Part shown: positions 47,773 to 58,656 of the stretch, piece by piece
Layout of the letters: every line of letters starts with the position of its first letter
Position numbering within the stretch: position 1 is the stretch's first letter
Assembly (NCBI RefSeq): GCF_039538065.1
Contig: NZ_BAABBR010000001.1
Coordinates: forward strand, 2,270,501-2,334,500
Origin: Sphingomonas rosea
Lineage (GTDB): Bacteria; Pseudomonadota; Alphaproteobacteria; Sphingomonadales; Sphingomonadaceae
DNA length: 64,000 nt
Reading direction: 5' to 3'
Program-made: the position numbers and the translations under genes
Notes under the pieces: model-generated
What the model was told of the DNA's origin: nothing
Database searches by the model: none
What the model saw: the letters and a program-made list of their open reading frames with translations, nothing else

Positions 47773-50079
47773 GTGTCAGACGATGAACACATGCGCTCGG
47801 GACCGCCAGTCAGGGAACGCGGCCAGCACAAGCCTTGGCGGCTTTTGCTGTGGACCACGCTCGCCTCGATCCTGTTCGGGGTCTTGGGCATCGGATCGAT
47901 CGCCGAGGACGCCCTGCGGGCTGCGCGCAACAGTACCCACCTCAACAAGGCCAGTGGCGACATCGTTTTCGTCGGGGTCGACGACCAGAGCCTGAGCAAG
48001 ATCGGCAAGTGGCCGTGGAACCGCGAGCTTCAGGCGAAAATGATCGATCAGGCCACGCAGGCCGGGGCCGATCGAATCTTTATGGACATCATCTACGATA
48101 GTCCTGGCTCGCCACGCGAAGACGACGCCTTCGAAGGCGCCCTCAAGCGCTCGGGCCGCGTCACCCTCGCCGATCGCGCCGAGATCGGGCCGAATATGCA
48201 GAAGGCCAATGCGATCGAGCCCATCAAGCGCTTCTCTCGCTGGACCAATCTCGCCAACATCACGGCTTATTACAATTACCAGAACGCCATCTGGCAGCTG
48301 CATTACTATGCGTTGAAGGGCGACACCAAACAGCCGGGCTTCGCTGCCGCCCTCGCCCACCATCCGCTCGACAGGTCAGACACGTTCCGCATCGATTACA
48401 GCACCAGTCCCTTCACGGTGCCTTATCTCTCGGCGTCCGACCTGCTCAACGGCAAAGCCAAAGGCCGGCTCGCTGGCAAAGCCGTGATCATCGGCCTCAA
48501 TGCCGACCAATTGGGCGACCAATATTGGATTCCCGGTTATGGCCGCATGGCCGGTTCCTACGTTCAGATCCTCGGCGCGGAGACCCTGAAGCGAGGTTCG
48601 CCGGTTGAACTCGGTTGGCTCTTGCCCCTCCTACTCGCGCTGGGCACGGCAGTCGTTGCGATCTTTCGTGCCCGCGGAATCAGGCAAGGTCTCATTCTCA
48701 GCTGCTTCGGCATCGCGCTGCTCGTCGGCCCCATCCCTTTCGAACAAAATCTGATCTTCGTCGACATCACGCCGGCCCTGCTCGCGCTGATCGTGGTCGG
48801 TTCCAACCTCGCTATGCGCACCTGGCGGCAGCGTGGTCTGGTGAACGCCGAGAGCGGACTTCCGAACCTGACTGCGCTGCGCGCGCTCAAGAGCGGCGAT
48901 GGCACGGCGCTGGTCGTCGCCCGCGTCCACAATCATTCCGAGTTGCGGGCCGCGCTCAGCGAAAGCGAACAGCGCGACGCCGACGGCCAGATCGTCGCCC
49001 GCCTCAACGCGTCGGGCAGTACCAAGCTCTATCAGGGCGAGGACGGCACCTTCGTGTGGATGACCACGTCGGCGAGCACCATCGGCAACCACCTCGAGGC
49101 GCTGCATTCGATGTTCCGCTCGCCCATTTCGGTGAAGGGCCGGCAAATCGACGTTGCGCTGAGCTTCGGCGTCGAACTCGGCACCGGGCGAAGCACCTCC
49201 AATCGCCTTGCCTCGGCGGTGCTGGCAGCGGACGAAGCCTGGACCGAGGGCCTGCGCTGGAAACTCCATGATCCTGCCCGCCAGGAGGAAATGAACTGGC
49301 GCGTGTCGCTGCTCGGTGAACTGGATCAGGCGATCGACAATGGTGAAGTCTGGCTCGCCTACCAGCCGCAGCTGGAGATCGGCACCGGCCGGATCATCGG
49401 CGCCGAGGCGCTGGCCCGCTGGACCCACCCGCAGAAGGGGCCGATCAGCCCGACCGAATTCATCACCGCCGCCGAGCAGAACGGCCGCATTGGCAAGCTG
49501 ACCGATTTCGTCCTCGACCGCGCGATCAGCAGCGCGGCGGCGATCAACCGGCGCGGCGTGCCGTTCCAGGTGGCGGTCAATCTGTCGGCGCGCCTCCTGA
49601 CCGACCGCGAGCTCCTCGCCCGGATCGAGAAGATGCTCGAAAGCCATGGTCTCGATCCGGCCCGGCTGACGCTCGAACTGACCGAGACTGCCTCGCTCCA
49701 GGACGCCGACAGCGGGCTGGCGACTCTCGACGCGCTGCGCCGCAATGGCGTCCGCATCGCGATCGACGACTATGGGACGGGGCTTTCGACCCTCGATTAT
49801 CTGAAGAAGATCCCGGCCAACGAGATCAAGATCGACCAGAGTTTCGTCAAGGCGATGCGGGTCAACCGGTCGGACCTCATCATGGTCCAGTCGACCATCG
49901 CCCTTGCCCACTCGCTCGGCCGCTCGGTGGTCGCCGAAGGTGTCGAGGACAAGCAGTGCTTGGACGAGCTGACCCGCATGGGCTGCGACGTCGCGCAAGG
50001 CTTCGCCATCGGCCGCCCCATGGGTGTCCGCGAACTGGTCCAGCGCCTCCAGGTGCGCTCGACCCGCCAGGTCGCCTGA
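47773..50079 (+). CDS. CHASE2-EAL cyclic di-GMP phosphodiesterase with degenerate GGDEF
   Basis: A 768-aa membrane signalling protein. An N-terminal membrane segment is followed by a CHASE2 sensory domain (about 60-280; SGDIVFVGVDDQSL, SKIGKWPW), then two or three membrane helices to about 350. A GGDEF-like domain lacks the signature (YQGEDGTFVW at the active-site position). The EAL domain from about residue 515 keeps GAEALARW, NLSARLL, ELTETA, IDDYGTG, KIDQSFVK and AEGVED, all catalytic positions. It is therefore a probable active phosphodiesterase. GTG 47773 or ATG 47791 may start it. Confidence 0.93.
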   Translation: MSDDEHMRSGPPVRERGQHKPWRLLLWTTLASILFGVLGIGSIAEDALRAARNSTHLNKASGDIVFVGVDDQSLSKIGKWPWNRELQAKMIDQATQAGADRIFMDIIYDSPGSPREDDAFEGALKRSGRVTLADRAEIGPNMQKANAIEPIKRFSRWTNLANITAYYNYQNAIWQLHYYALKGDTKQPGFAAALAHHPLDRSDTFRIDYSTSPFTVPYLSASDLLNGKAKGRLAGKAVIIGLNADQLGDQYWIPGYGRMAGSYVQILGAETLKRGSPVELGWLLPLLLALGTAVVAIFRARGIRQGLILSCFGIALLVGPIPFEQNLIFVDITPALLALIVVGSNLAMRTWRQRGLVNAESGLPNLTALRALKSGDGTALVVARVHNHSELRAALSESEQRDADGQIVARLNASGSTKLYQGEDGTFVWMTTSASTIGNHLEALHSMFRSPISVKGRQIDVALSFGVELGTGRSTSNRLASAVLAADEAWTEGLRWKLHDPARQEEMNWRVSLLGELDQAIDNGEVWLAYQPQLEIGTGRIIGAEALARWTHPQKGPISPTEFITAAEQNGRIGKLTDFVLDRAISSAAAINRRGVPFQVAVNLSARLLTDRELLARIEKMLESHGLDPARLTLELTETASLQDADSGLATLDALRRNGVRIAIDDYGTGLSTLDYLKKIPANEIKIDQSFVKAMRVNRSDLIMVQSTIALAHSLGRSVVAEGVEDKQCLDELTRMGCDVAQGFAIGRPMGVRELVQRLQVRSTRQVA

Positions 50080-50098
50080 CCCCAACCATCTCTTAACA

Positions 50099-50149
50099 TT
50101 AGGCAAGTTCCTGCACGCAGCCTCACTGCGTCCGCAGGAAATTGCCTAA
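50099..50149. repeat. long interrupted inverted repeat with inner hairpin
   Basis: Arms TTAGGCAAGTTCCTGC (50099-50114) and GCAGGAAATTGCCTAA (50134-50149) match as reverse complements with one mismatch. Inside, ACGCAG (50115-50120) pairs with CTGCGT (50126-50131) around a CCTCA loop. The combined stem is about 21 bp with a CC bulge. It follows the EAL gene and lies upstream of the predicted peptide promoter. It may be a terminator, an operator, or a small-RNA stem. Confidence 0.8.
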
Positions 50150-50166
50150 CGAACATGCTTACTCGT

Positions 50167-50196
50167 TTGCTAACCGTATCGATTAAGGTTAATAAT
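50167..50196 (+). promoter_or_regulatory. predicted sigma70-type promoter of the 35-aa peptide gene
   Basis: -35 TTGCTA (50167-50172) and -10 AATAAT (50191-50196) with an 18-base spacer. The -10 box matches TATAAT at five of six positions. A repeated TTAAGGTTAA precedes the -10. The leader would be about 35 to 40 bases long. Confidence 0.5.
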
Positions 50197-50239
50197 GATG
50201 GCGCACGTAGCGATTCGCTGCGAACAGAGGGAGTGCGTC

Positions 50240-50347
50240 ATGAACAATGTTCCGCAGGCTAAGGACCTTCCGCAGACGGAAGTTCGCATCGATTTCTGGA
50301 CCTGGCTGCTTGGTGGCGGCGCTGGCAGCACCGGCGGTCGCGGCTAA
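50240..50347 (+). CDS. 35-aa peptide with Gly-rich end, monocistronic
   Basis: ATG 50240 is preceded by a GAGGGAG site, and the frame ends at TAA 50347. The peptide starts MNNVPQAKDLPQTEV and continues RIDFWTWLLGGGAGSTGGRG, a hydrophobic Trp-containing stretch then a Gly-rich tail. It has its own promoter, a hairpin at 50355-50370 and a strong terminator at 50386-50422, so the transcription unit encodes this peptide alone. Too short for automated gene calling. It could be a regulatory or export peptide, or a precursor peptide; no modifying enzyme gene lies nearby. Family not recognised. Confidence 0.6.
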   Translation: MNNVPQAKDLPQTEVRIDFWTWLLGGGAGSTGGRG

Positions 50348-50385
50348 GCGACGCCTCGGCTCCGGCCGAGACTGACAGTATCAAG

Positions 50386-50422
50386 AATGCGCGTCGCGGC
50401 TTCGCCCGGCGCGCATTTTTTA
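50386..50422 (+). terminator. intrinsic terminator of the peptide gene
   Basis: ATGCGCG (50387-50393) pairs with CGCGCAT (50410-50416), followed by six T. A second hairpin, CTCGGC/GCCGAG at 50355-50370, precedes it. Confidence 0.85.
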
Positions 50423-50560
50423 TTGTGTTTTGAACGGGGTGGCGGCGCGTGCCGTGAGTGCGGCGTCGAGCAGGACACCGAGGTCGCTGTGCGCGAGAGG
50501 CGTCAGGTTCGTGACGCCCTGCGCTTCGAGATTGAGTGACAAATGGTCAACCGCGTCGGT
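50420..50560 (-). pseudogene. possible gene remnant
   Basis: A frame of 46 codons on the minus strand reads as a plausible protein C-terminus (AQGVTNLTPLAHSDLGVLLD, ending FKTQ). It is bounded upstream by a stop and has no ribosome binding site. It might be the tail of a decayed gene between the peptide terminator and the DUF2945 gene. The upstream 50561-50642 has nothing I can assign. Confidence 0.25.
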
Positions 50561-50642
50561 TCAGCGCCTGACGACGCCCAGTTCGCGTCGAGAGTAATCA
50601 AGCCGGCGCCGCGCCGATTCGCCGGCGCCGACTCGCCGGGCC

Positions 50643-50852
50643 TCACCCCTTCTTGAGCGAGCCCGCCTTGTGCGCGGCTTCCTTGCCCTCGGCGGTCTTC
50701 ACCAGATATTCCGGATTGTCCTTCGAGGCCGCGACGTGATGGCCCTTGATGTCCATCGGCTTGGTGATCTTCTTGATCACCTTGCCATGCGCTTCGCCGC
50801 CGTGGCTCGACCAGCTGACCTTGTCGCCGGCCTTGAGCGTCTTCTCCGCCAT
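50643..50852 (-). CDS. DUF2945 family protein
   Basis: The 69-aa protein starts AEKTLKAGDKVSWSSHGGEA and has GKVIKKITKPMDIKGHHVAAS. These match the DUF2945 family, short SH3/Tudor-like beta proteins also seen in the fungal hypervirulence-associated group. ATG 50852 has an AGGAGA site. Function unknown; it stands alone with divergent antiporter upstream. Confidence 0.88.
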   Translation of the reverse strand: MAEKTLKAGDKVSWSSHGGEAHGKVIKKITKPMDIKGHHVAASKDNPEYLVKTAEGKEAAHKAGSLKKG

Positions 50853-50935
50853 GATTTCTCTCCTCGTTTTCTTCTGATCGGCCAACCCCCAAGCGGCGCG
50901 CTTGGCTCCTTCGGCGACCTACGGCACAAGGGCGT

Positions 50936-52669
50936 ATGGCGGGCGACGTTGGCGGACAGGGATTGCATGACGCACTGGTGATCCTCGGCGCGGCCGGGGT
51001 CGTCATCCCGGCCTTCGCGAGGGTGCGTATCTCTCCCGTGATCGGCTTCATCCTCGTCGGCGCCGCGATCGGCCCCGCCGGCCTTGGGCGCCTCGCCGAC
51101 GCCTATCCCTGGCTCGGACCGCTGACGATCGACGACCGCGCGCGCATCGAGCCATTCGCCGAGATCGGCATCCTGATGCTGTTGTTCGGGATCGGGCTCG
51201 AGCTCAGTTTCCGGAGGCTGTGGGCGATGCGGCGCCGGGTGATCGGATTGGGCGGCGCACAGATGCTACTGAGCGGACTGCTGGTGGGCGCCGGCGCGAT
51301 GCTGCTCGGCGGTCTGTCCCCGGGCGCGAGCCTCATCCTCGGCCTCGCGCTGGCGATGAGTTCGACCGCGATCGTCATGCCGCTCGCCGGTACCGGCACC
51401 GCCACGGGCAGGACCGCGCTCGCCATCCTGCTCTTGCAGGACCTCAGCCTCGTCCCGCTCCTGTTCCTGCTCGACGCCAAGGGTGGGCCCGAGGCGCTGG
51501 CGACGACGCTCGCGGGCGGGATTGTCATGCTGGCCGGGCTGCTGGTCGCGGGCCGGGTCCTGCTTCCACGCCTGTTCGCACAGGCGGCACGGACCAAGAA
51601 CCCCGAGCTTTTCCTCGCCATCTCGCTGCTTGTCCTGATGCTCGCATGCCTCGCCACCGGCGCGGTCGGGCTCGGAGCGGCGGCGGGCGCGCTGATCGCG
51701 GGCCTGTTGATCGCCGAGACCGACTATCATGCCGAGGTCGAGGTCATTACCGCCCCCCTCCGCGGGCTGGCGCTCGGCATCTTCCTCATCACGGTCGGGA
51801 TGCGGCTGGACCTTGCCGCGCTCGCGGCCGACTGGCCCGCATTGCTTGCCGCGACGGCCGCGCTGCTGCTGGTCAAGGCGGCGGTCATCTTCGCCCTGGC
51901 GCGCTGGCGGCGGCTGCGGACCGGGACCGCGCTCGAGGCGAGCCTGCTGATGGCGAGTCCATCCGAGCTGACCCTGATCGTGCTGGCGAGCGCACTGGCG
52001 GCGGGCGTGCTGTCCGGTCCGACCGTGGCCTTCTGGACCCTTGTCACCGCGCTCGGGCTAACCCTCACCCCGCTCCTTGCGGCCCTCGGCAAGCGGATGG
52101 CGCGGCGGGTCGATCCGCAGGCCCTGAGCAGCGGCGCGTCGGACACGGCGGGCAAGACCATCATCTTCGGCTTCGGCCGCGTCGGACGGATCGTCGCCGA
52201 CATGATGGCCGAGCATGGCCGCCCTTATTTCGCGGTCGACGGCGACATCGACTGCGTCGCGGCGGCGCGCGCGGAGGGGTATCAGGTGCTGTTCGGCGAC
52301 GTCGCGCGCGGTGACGCGGTCGAGCGCTTCCACCTCAGCGAGGCCGCCGCGCTCGTCCTGACGATGGACGATCCCGTGCTGACCGTCCGGCTGTCACGCG
52401 ACGCACGCGATGCCTGCCCCGACCTCTCGATCATCGCCCGCGCCCGCGACGGTGCGCATGCCGCGCAGCTCTACAAGGCCGGCGCGACCGACGCGGTGCC
52501 CGAGACGATGGAAGGCTCGCTCCAGATGAGCGAGGCGGTGCTGGTCGACATCGGCGTCGCCATGGGCCCCGTCATCGCCTCGATCCACGAGAAGCGCAGC
52601 CAGCTCCGCGCCGCAATCCGTGAGGAGGGCGAGCTGGTCGAAGAGCCGATGCTAGGGCGGCGGCGCTAG
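50936..52669 (+). CDS. CPA2 family cation:proton antiporter with TrkA-N domain
   Basis: A 577-aa membrane protein of the KefB/KefC/YbaL group. About 12 membrane segments precede residue 390 (ISPVIGFILVGAAIGPAGLG, MLLFGIGLELSF, STAIVMPLAG). A TrkA-N Rossmann domain follows, with GFGRVGRIVADMMAEHG and the NAD-binding Gly motif. K+/H+ exchange regulated by nucleotide binding is the likely activity. No KefF/KefG ancillary gene is adjacent. ATG 50936 has a weak site, so a slightly later start is possible. Confidence 0.92.
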   Translation: MAGDVGGQGLHDALVILGAAGVVIPAFARVRISPVIGFILVGAAIGPAGLGRLADAYPWLGPLTIDDRARIEPFAEIGILMLLFGIGLELSFRRLWAMRRRVIGLGGAQMLLSGLLVGAGAMLLGGLSPGASLILGLALAMSSTAIVMPLAGTGTATGRTALAILLLQDLSLVPLLFLLDAKGGPEALATTLAGGIVMLAGLLVAGRVLLPRLFAQAARTKNPELFLAISLLVLMLACLATGAVGLGAAAGALIAGLLIAETDYHAEVEVITAPLRGLALGIFLITVGMRLDLAALAADWPALLAATAALLLVKAAVIFALARWRRLRTGTALEASLLMASPSELTLIVLASALAAGVLSGPTVAFWTLVTALGLTLTPLLAALGKRMARRVDPQALSSGASDTAGKTIIFGFGRVGRIVADMMAEHGRPYFAVDGDIDCVAAARAEGYQVLFGDVARGDAVERFHLSEAAALVLTMDDPVLTVRLSRDARDACPDLSIIARARDGAHAAQLYKAGATDAVPETMEGSLQMSEAVLVDIGVAMGPVIASIHEKRSQLRAAIREEGELVEEPMLGRRR

Positions 52670-52672
52670 ACC

Positions 52673-53158
52673 TCAGCGGCGGGTCAGCTCGACAAGCAGC
52701 CCGCCGTCGCCCTCGATCCGGACCGTCTGGCCCGGCGGCAGGAGCACCGACTGGTCGGCGCTGGCCGTACGCGATCCCACGTCGCATCCGCTCCCGACCG
52801 GCCGGCTCCAGCTCACCGACACGCGATAGCGCTCGGCATTGTCGTAGGTCGGCTGGACCGAAAGCTGCAGGTTGCGGCTCGAGGTCGACAGGCCGGTCGA
52901 GCACAGCTGCTCGCCCGCCTCGCGCTGCGACTGCTGGAAATTGGCTCCGATCGGCCCGACACGAAGCGTGTCCGCGAACAGCACCCTGCCGGCCCCCGAG
53001 ACGCGGACCTGGACGGCGACCGGCGGCCGAAGCAGCCGATCGGGCCGCACCGGCGAGGGCGGAGCCGGAATAGGGATCACGGGCGGTGGCGCGGGCGGCG
53101 CCGGCGGCGCGACAGGCTGGGTCGCGGCAGCGACGGCAAGCAACGCAAACTCGATCAT
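52673..53158 (-). CDS. secreted hypothetical protein with Pro-rich linker (161 aa)
   Basis: A short signal peptide (MIEFALLAVAAATQ) leads a Pro-rich stretch (PPAPPAPPPVIPIPAP). A beta-rich domain follows with two Cys (QLCSTG and SGCDVG) that may form a disulfide. The stop is three bases from the antiporter stop on the opposite strand. Family not recognised; probably periplasmic. Confidence 0.78.
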   Translation of the reverse strand: MIEFALLAVAAATQPVAPPAPPAPPPVIPIPAPPSPVRPDRLLRPPVAVQVRVSGAGRVLFADTLRVGPIGANFQQSQREAGEQLCSTGLSTSSRNLQLSVQPTYDNAERYRVSVSWSRPVGSGCDVGSRTASADQSVLLPPGQTVRIEGDGGLLVELTRR

Positions 53159-53228
53159 CGATCAATTCCCCTGTTCGAAGCGCCCAACCTGCCCGTCGGG
53201 CGCGACCATGTCACCCCAGGCGTGACGT

Positions 53229-55886
53229 TCAGGCGCTGACCGCCGCCAGCGCCGCCTTGATCGACTCGAGGGCTTGCGGCGCCTTGGCGCCGTCCGGACC
53301 ACCGCCCTGCGCCATGTCGGGACGGCCGCCCCCACCCTGCCCGCCGAGTGTCGCGACCGCCGCCTTGACGAGATCGACCGCGCTCAGCTTGCCGGCGAGG
53401 TCGGCGGTGATGCCCGCGGCAACCGAGGCGCGGCCGTCATTGACGGCGATCAGCGCCGCAACACCCGAGCCGAGCTGACCCTTCATCGCGTCGAGTTCGG
53501 AGCGGAGCGCCTTGGGGTCGAGCCCCTCGACCACGCGGCCGAGGAAGCCGATGCCGCCAATCTCCTCCGGGCCGGCCGCCGCCTGCCCGCCGCCGCCGCC
53601 GCCGAGCGCGATCTGGCGCCTGGCGTCGGCGAGCTCGCGCTCGAGCTTGCGGGTCTGCTCGACCAGCGCAGCGACCCGCCCCGGGGCCTCGTCGGGCGAG
53701 GCCTTGAGACTCGCGGCGATGGTTCGAAGGCGCTGATCGCGGTCGAGCAGCCACTGGCGCGCGGCCTCGCCGGTCAGCGCCTCGATCCGGCGAACGCCCG
53801 AGGAGACGGCGCTTTCGCCGATAATCTTGAAGATGGCGATGTCGCCGAGCGCGTTGACGTGCGTGCCCCCGCACAGTTCGACGCTGTAAGTGCCCTCGTC
53901 GCCGCGCCCCATCGAGAGCACGCGGACCTCGTCGCCGTACTTCTCGCCGAACAGCGCCATCGCGCCTTCGGCGATCGCTTCGTCGGGCGTCATCAGGCGG
54001 GTCGAGACGGGATCGTTGCGGCGAATGTGGAAGTTCACCTCGGCCTCGACCGCGGCGATGTCATCGGGGCTCATCGCGGCATTGTGCGCGAAATCGAAAC
54101 GTAGCCGGTCGGGGGCGACGAGGCTGCCCTTCTGCGTGACATGGCTACCGAGCCGGCGGCGGAGCGCGGCGTGGAGCAAATGGGTCGCGCTGTGGTTGGC
54201 GCGGATCGCGCGGCGGCGCTCCTCGTCGACCTGCTGGAGGACGGGCTCGCCAACGGCGAGGCTGCCCGCGGTCGCGGTTGCGGTGAGCACGTGAAGCTTG
54301 CCAAGCTGCTTCGACGTGTCGGTCACGTCGGCCGCGAAGCCCTTCAACGTACTCAGCTTTCCGTTGTCGCCGACCTGCCCGCCGCTCTCGGCGTAGAAGG
54401 GCGTCTGGTTGAGGATGATCTGCCCGGTCTCGCCTTCGTTGAGCGTCTCGACCTTCTGGCCGTCACGGACGATGCCGAGGACCACGCCCTCGCCGTCATG
54501 GCCGGCATATCCGGTGAATTCGGTCGCGCCGTGTTCCTCGGCGAGATCGAACCAGACTTCCTCCGACGCGGCCTGGCCCGAGCCCTTCCAGGCGGCGCGG
54601 GCGCGGGCCTTCTGCTCGGCCATGGCGGCGTCGAAACCGGCGCGGTCGACCTCGAGCCCCTGCGCGCGAAGCGCATCCTCGGTGAGATCGTAGGGGAAAC
54701 CGAAGGTGTCATAGAGCTTGAAGGCCGTGGCGCCGGGCAACGTACCCCCCTCGCCCATGCCCGCCGTCGCCTCGTCAAGGAGGCGAAGGCCGTTCGCCAG
54801 CGTCTGTCGGAAGCGGGTCTCTTCCTGGCGCAGCGTTGCTTCGATCAGCGGCTGGGCGCGGATCAGTTCGGGATAGGCTGCCCCCATCTCGGCCGACAGC
54901 GCGGGGACGAGGCGGTGCATCAGCGGCTCGGAGGCGCCGAGCAGGTGCGCGTGGCGCATCGCGCGGCGCATGATCCGGCGCAGCACATAGCCGCGGCCCT
55001 CGTTCGCGGGCAGCACGCCGTCGGCGATGAGGAAGCTCGACGCCCGCAGATGGTCGGCGATGACGCGGTGCGAAGCCTGGCGGTCGCCCTCGGCGGTGGT
55101 CCTGGTCAGCGCTTCCGACGCCGCGACCAGCGCCTTGAAGGTGTCGGTGTCGTAATTGTCATGCACCCCCTGCATGACCGCGGCGATGCGCTCGAGGCCC
55201 ATGCCGGTGTCGATCGAGGGCCGCGGCAGGTCGGAGACGATGACGTCATTTTCCTGCAGGTGCTGCATGAAGACGAGGTTCCAGATCTCGACGAAGCGGT
55301 CGCCGTCCTCGTTCGGGCTGCCCGGAGGCCCGCCGGGGATGTGGTCGCCATGATCGTAGAAGATCTCGCTGCACGGCCCCGAGGGACCGTCGGGGCCCAT
55401 CGCCCAGAAATTGTCCTTGGTGGCGATGCGGATGATCCGCTCGTCGGGCAGGCCGGCGATCTTCTGCCACAGGCCGAACGCCTCGTCGTCGGTGTGGTAG
55501 ACGGTGACCGTCAATTTGTCCTTGGGCAGCCCCCACTCGCGGGTCAGCAGGTTCCAGGCGAGCTCGATCGCGCGATCCTTGAAATAGTCGCCGAACGAGA
55601 AATTGCCGAGCATTTCGAAGAAGGTGTGGTGGCGCGCGGTGTAGCCGACATTGTCGAGGTCGTTGTGCTTGCCGCCCGCCCGGACGCACTTCTGCGACGA
55701 TACGGCGCGCTTGAAGGAACGGGTCTCGAGGCCGGTGAAGACGTTCTTGAACGGGACCATGCCGGCGTTCACGAACATCAGCGTCGGATCGTTCTGCGGC
55801 ACCAGCGGCGCCGACGCCTGCGGGCTGTGCTCGGCGGCGGCGAAATAGTCGAGGAAGCTGCGGCGAATGTCGTTGGTCGAGGTCAT
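53229..55886 (-). CDS. alaS: alanine--tRNA ligase
   Basis: Class II synthetase for tRNA-Ala, 885 aa. The catalytic domain has [15 protein letters not shown] and the motif-2/3 regions [15 protein letters not shown] and [11 protein letters not shown]. The editing domain has [12 protein letters not shown] and the zinc-site segment [14 protein letters not shown] Gly-rich linker leads to the C-Ala domain ([26 protein letters not shown], read in part). ATG 55886 starts the conserved [11 protein letters not shown] core. Confidence 0.97.
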   Translation of the reverse strand: MTSTNDIRRSFLDYFAAAEHSPQASAPLVPQNDPTLMFVNAGMVPFKNVFTGLETRSFKRAVSSQKCVRAGGKHNDLDNVGYTARHHTFFEMLGNFSFGDYFKDRAIELAWNLLTREWGLPKDKLTVTVYHTDDEAFGLWQKIAGLPDERIIRIATKDNFWAMGPDGPSGPCSEIFYDHGDHIPGGPPGSPNEDGDRFVEIWNLVFMQHLQENDVIVSDLPRPSIDTGMGLERIAAVMQGVHDNYDTDTFKALVAASEALTRTTAEGDRQASHRVIADHLRASSFLIADGVLPANEGRGYVLRRIMRRAMRHAHLLGASEPLMHRLVPALSAEMGAAYPELIRAQPLIEATLRQEETRFRQTLANGLRLLDEATAGMGEGGTLPGATAFKLYDTFGFPYDLTEDALRAQGLEVDRAGFDAAMAEQKARARAAWKGSGQAASEEVWFDLAEEHGATEFTGYAGHDGEGVVLGIVRDGQKVETLNEGETGQIILNQTPFYAESGGQVGDNGKLSTLKGFAADVTDTSKQLGKLHVLTATATAGSLAVGEPVLQQVDEERRRAIRANHSATHLLHAALRRRLGSHVTQKGSLVAPDRLRFDFAHNAAMSPDDIAAVEAEVNFHIRRNDPVSTRLMTPDEAIAEGAMALFGEKYGDEVRVLSMGRGDEGTYSVELCGGTHVNALGDIAIFKIIGESAVSSGVRRIEALTGEAARQWLLDRDQRLRTIAASLKASPDEAPGRVAALVEQTRKLERELADARRQIALGGGGGGQAAAGPEEIGGIGFLGRVVEGLDPKALRSELDAMKGQLGSGVAALIAVNDGRASVAAGITADLAGKLSAVDLVKAAVATLGGQGGGGRPDMAQGGGPDGAKAPQALESIKAALAAVSA

Positions 55887-55942
55887 GGGCCGCGCTCTAG
55901 CACGCCCATGCTGCGCTGCGGAAGGTGACCCGTGGCCCCCGT

Positions 55943-56341
55943 TTATGCGGGCTGGCCGTGCAGTTCGGCAAAGGAGCGGAACTGCGCCTTGAGGTCGGGA
56001 TCGGCCACGCGCTCGGTCAGCTGCGCCACGACCTCGGTCAGTGGCGCGGCATAGCCCTGCTCGAAGCCCATGTCCCATTGGTCGAAGCTGCGGGTCAGGA
56101 TCGGGCGGCGCGACAACTGCACCAGTGCGAAGTGACGCGAGTCGACGCGAATGCGGGCATAAGCGGCCTCGAGCTGGTCGGTCGGTCCTTCGAGCACCTG
56201 GAGGAAGCGGCGGCCGCCGGTGACAAGCAGGCCCGTCAGCTGGTCGCGCCGGTTATTCTCCCGCGACACCGACAGGATGCTCTCGATCATCGCCTGGTCG
56301 GGCATGACCTTCGCGGTACTCACATAGACGATCTGTTCCAT
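55943..56341 (-). CDS. BLUF-domain blue-light photosensor
   Basis: A 132-aa single-domain flavin photoreceptor. The FAD-interacting residues fit the family by spacing: Y6 in IVYVSTA, N30 in [14 protein letters not shown]48 in RFLQVLEGP. The short C-terminal helices replace an output domain, so it must act through a partner. Blue light shifts the FAD hydrogen-bond network. No EAL or partner gene is adjacent; the c-di-GMP enzymes at 38631 and 47773 are candidates only by inference. Confidence 0.93.
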   Translation of the reverse strand: MEQIVYVSTAKVMPDQAMIESILSVSRENNRRDQLTGLLVTGGRRFLQVLEGPTDQLEAAYARIRVDSRHFALVQLSRRPILTRSFDQWDMGFEQGYAAPLTEVVAQLTERVADPDLKAQFRSFAELHGQPA

Positions 56342-56432
56342 GCACTGCGGCCTCGAAAATACGCAAAAGGCCCCCGCCCCGCTGCCCGGTTAAGCGCGGA
56401 GGTTTAACGATCGGTAAACGGCTTGATCGAGG

Positions 56433-56825
56433 TTAGAGAAAGCGCAGCAGAAGGGTGATCGCAAGGCCTGCCAGCACCAGCATCGAGGAGAGCGCGGTGA
56501 CCATGAAGCCGACCGCGCGCTTCTGCGCATCGGCGGCATAGGTGGTGATGTAGAGGAACCGCCCCGCGCACCAGACGAGGCCATAGACCGCACCCCATTT
56601 GTCGCCCCAGAAGGCCGCGGCGAGCGCGAGCAGCGGCACGAAGACGATCATCTGCTCGACCGTGTTCTGCTGCGCGCGGAAGACGCGTTCGAACTCGGGC
56701 GCGCCGGTCACCGCGGGGGCCTGCACCTGGTACTTGCCGCGCGCGCGTCCAACGAGGAACATCGCCCAGAAGAAGATCGCGCAAGCGAGCAGCAGGCTCG
56801 CGGCAGTGAGCGGATAATCGGTCAT
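56433..56825 (-). CDS. MAPEG family membrane protein
   Basis: The 130-aa protein has four predicted membrane segments and the MAPEG pattern FERVFRAQQNTVEQMIVFVPLLALAAAFW (shown here in part: RAQQNTVEQM). MAPEG proteins include glutathione-dependent membrane enzymes. The substrate is unknown. ATG 56825 is preceded by a GGGGGCTCC stretch. Confidence 0.9.
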   Translation of the reverse strand: MTDYPLTAASLLLACAIFFWAMFLVGRARGKYQVQAPAVTGAPEFERVFRAQQNTVEQMIVFVPLLALAAAFWGDKWGAVYGLVWCAGRFLYITTYAADAQKRAVGFMVTALSSMLVLAGLAITLLLRFL

Positions 56826-56899
56826 GCAGGAGCCCCCTCCGATGGTGAGGGCTCCTGCATGGCGGAGAGTGGTTCCCGGCTCAAGACCGGGCCAAGACC

Positions 56900-58579
<1,680 letters not shown>

Positions 58580-58656
58580 GGGGTCGCGGATCCTTAGCTA
58601 GACGGTCTGAAAGGGGTTGCGCGCCAGATAGTCGCTTGGCGCGCCTTTGCCTAGCG

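Noticed and set aside
50240..50347. Peptide as a trp-operon leader/attenuator (two Trp codons then a terminator)
   Set aside because: The two Trp codons are not adjacent, the terminator is 38 bases on, and the next gene downstream is on the opposite strand, so nothing is left to attenuate.
50503..51051. 182-codon minus-strand frame overlapping the DUF2945 gene
   Set aside because: Out of frame with DUF2945; low-complexity Arg/Gly product with no ribosome binding site.
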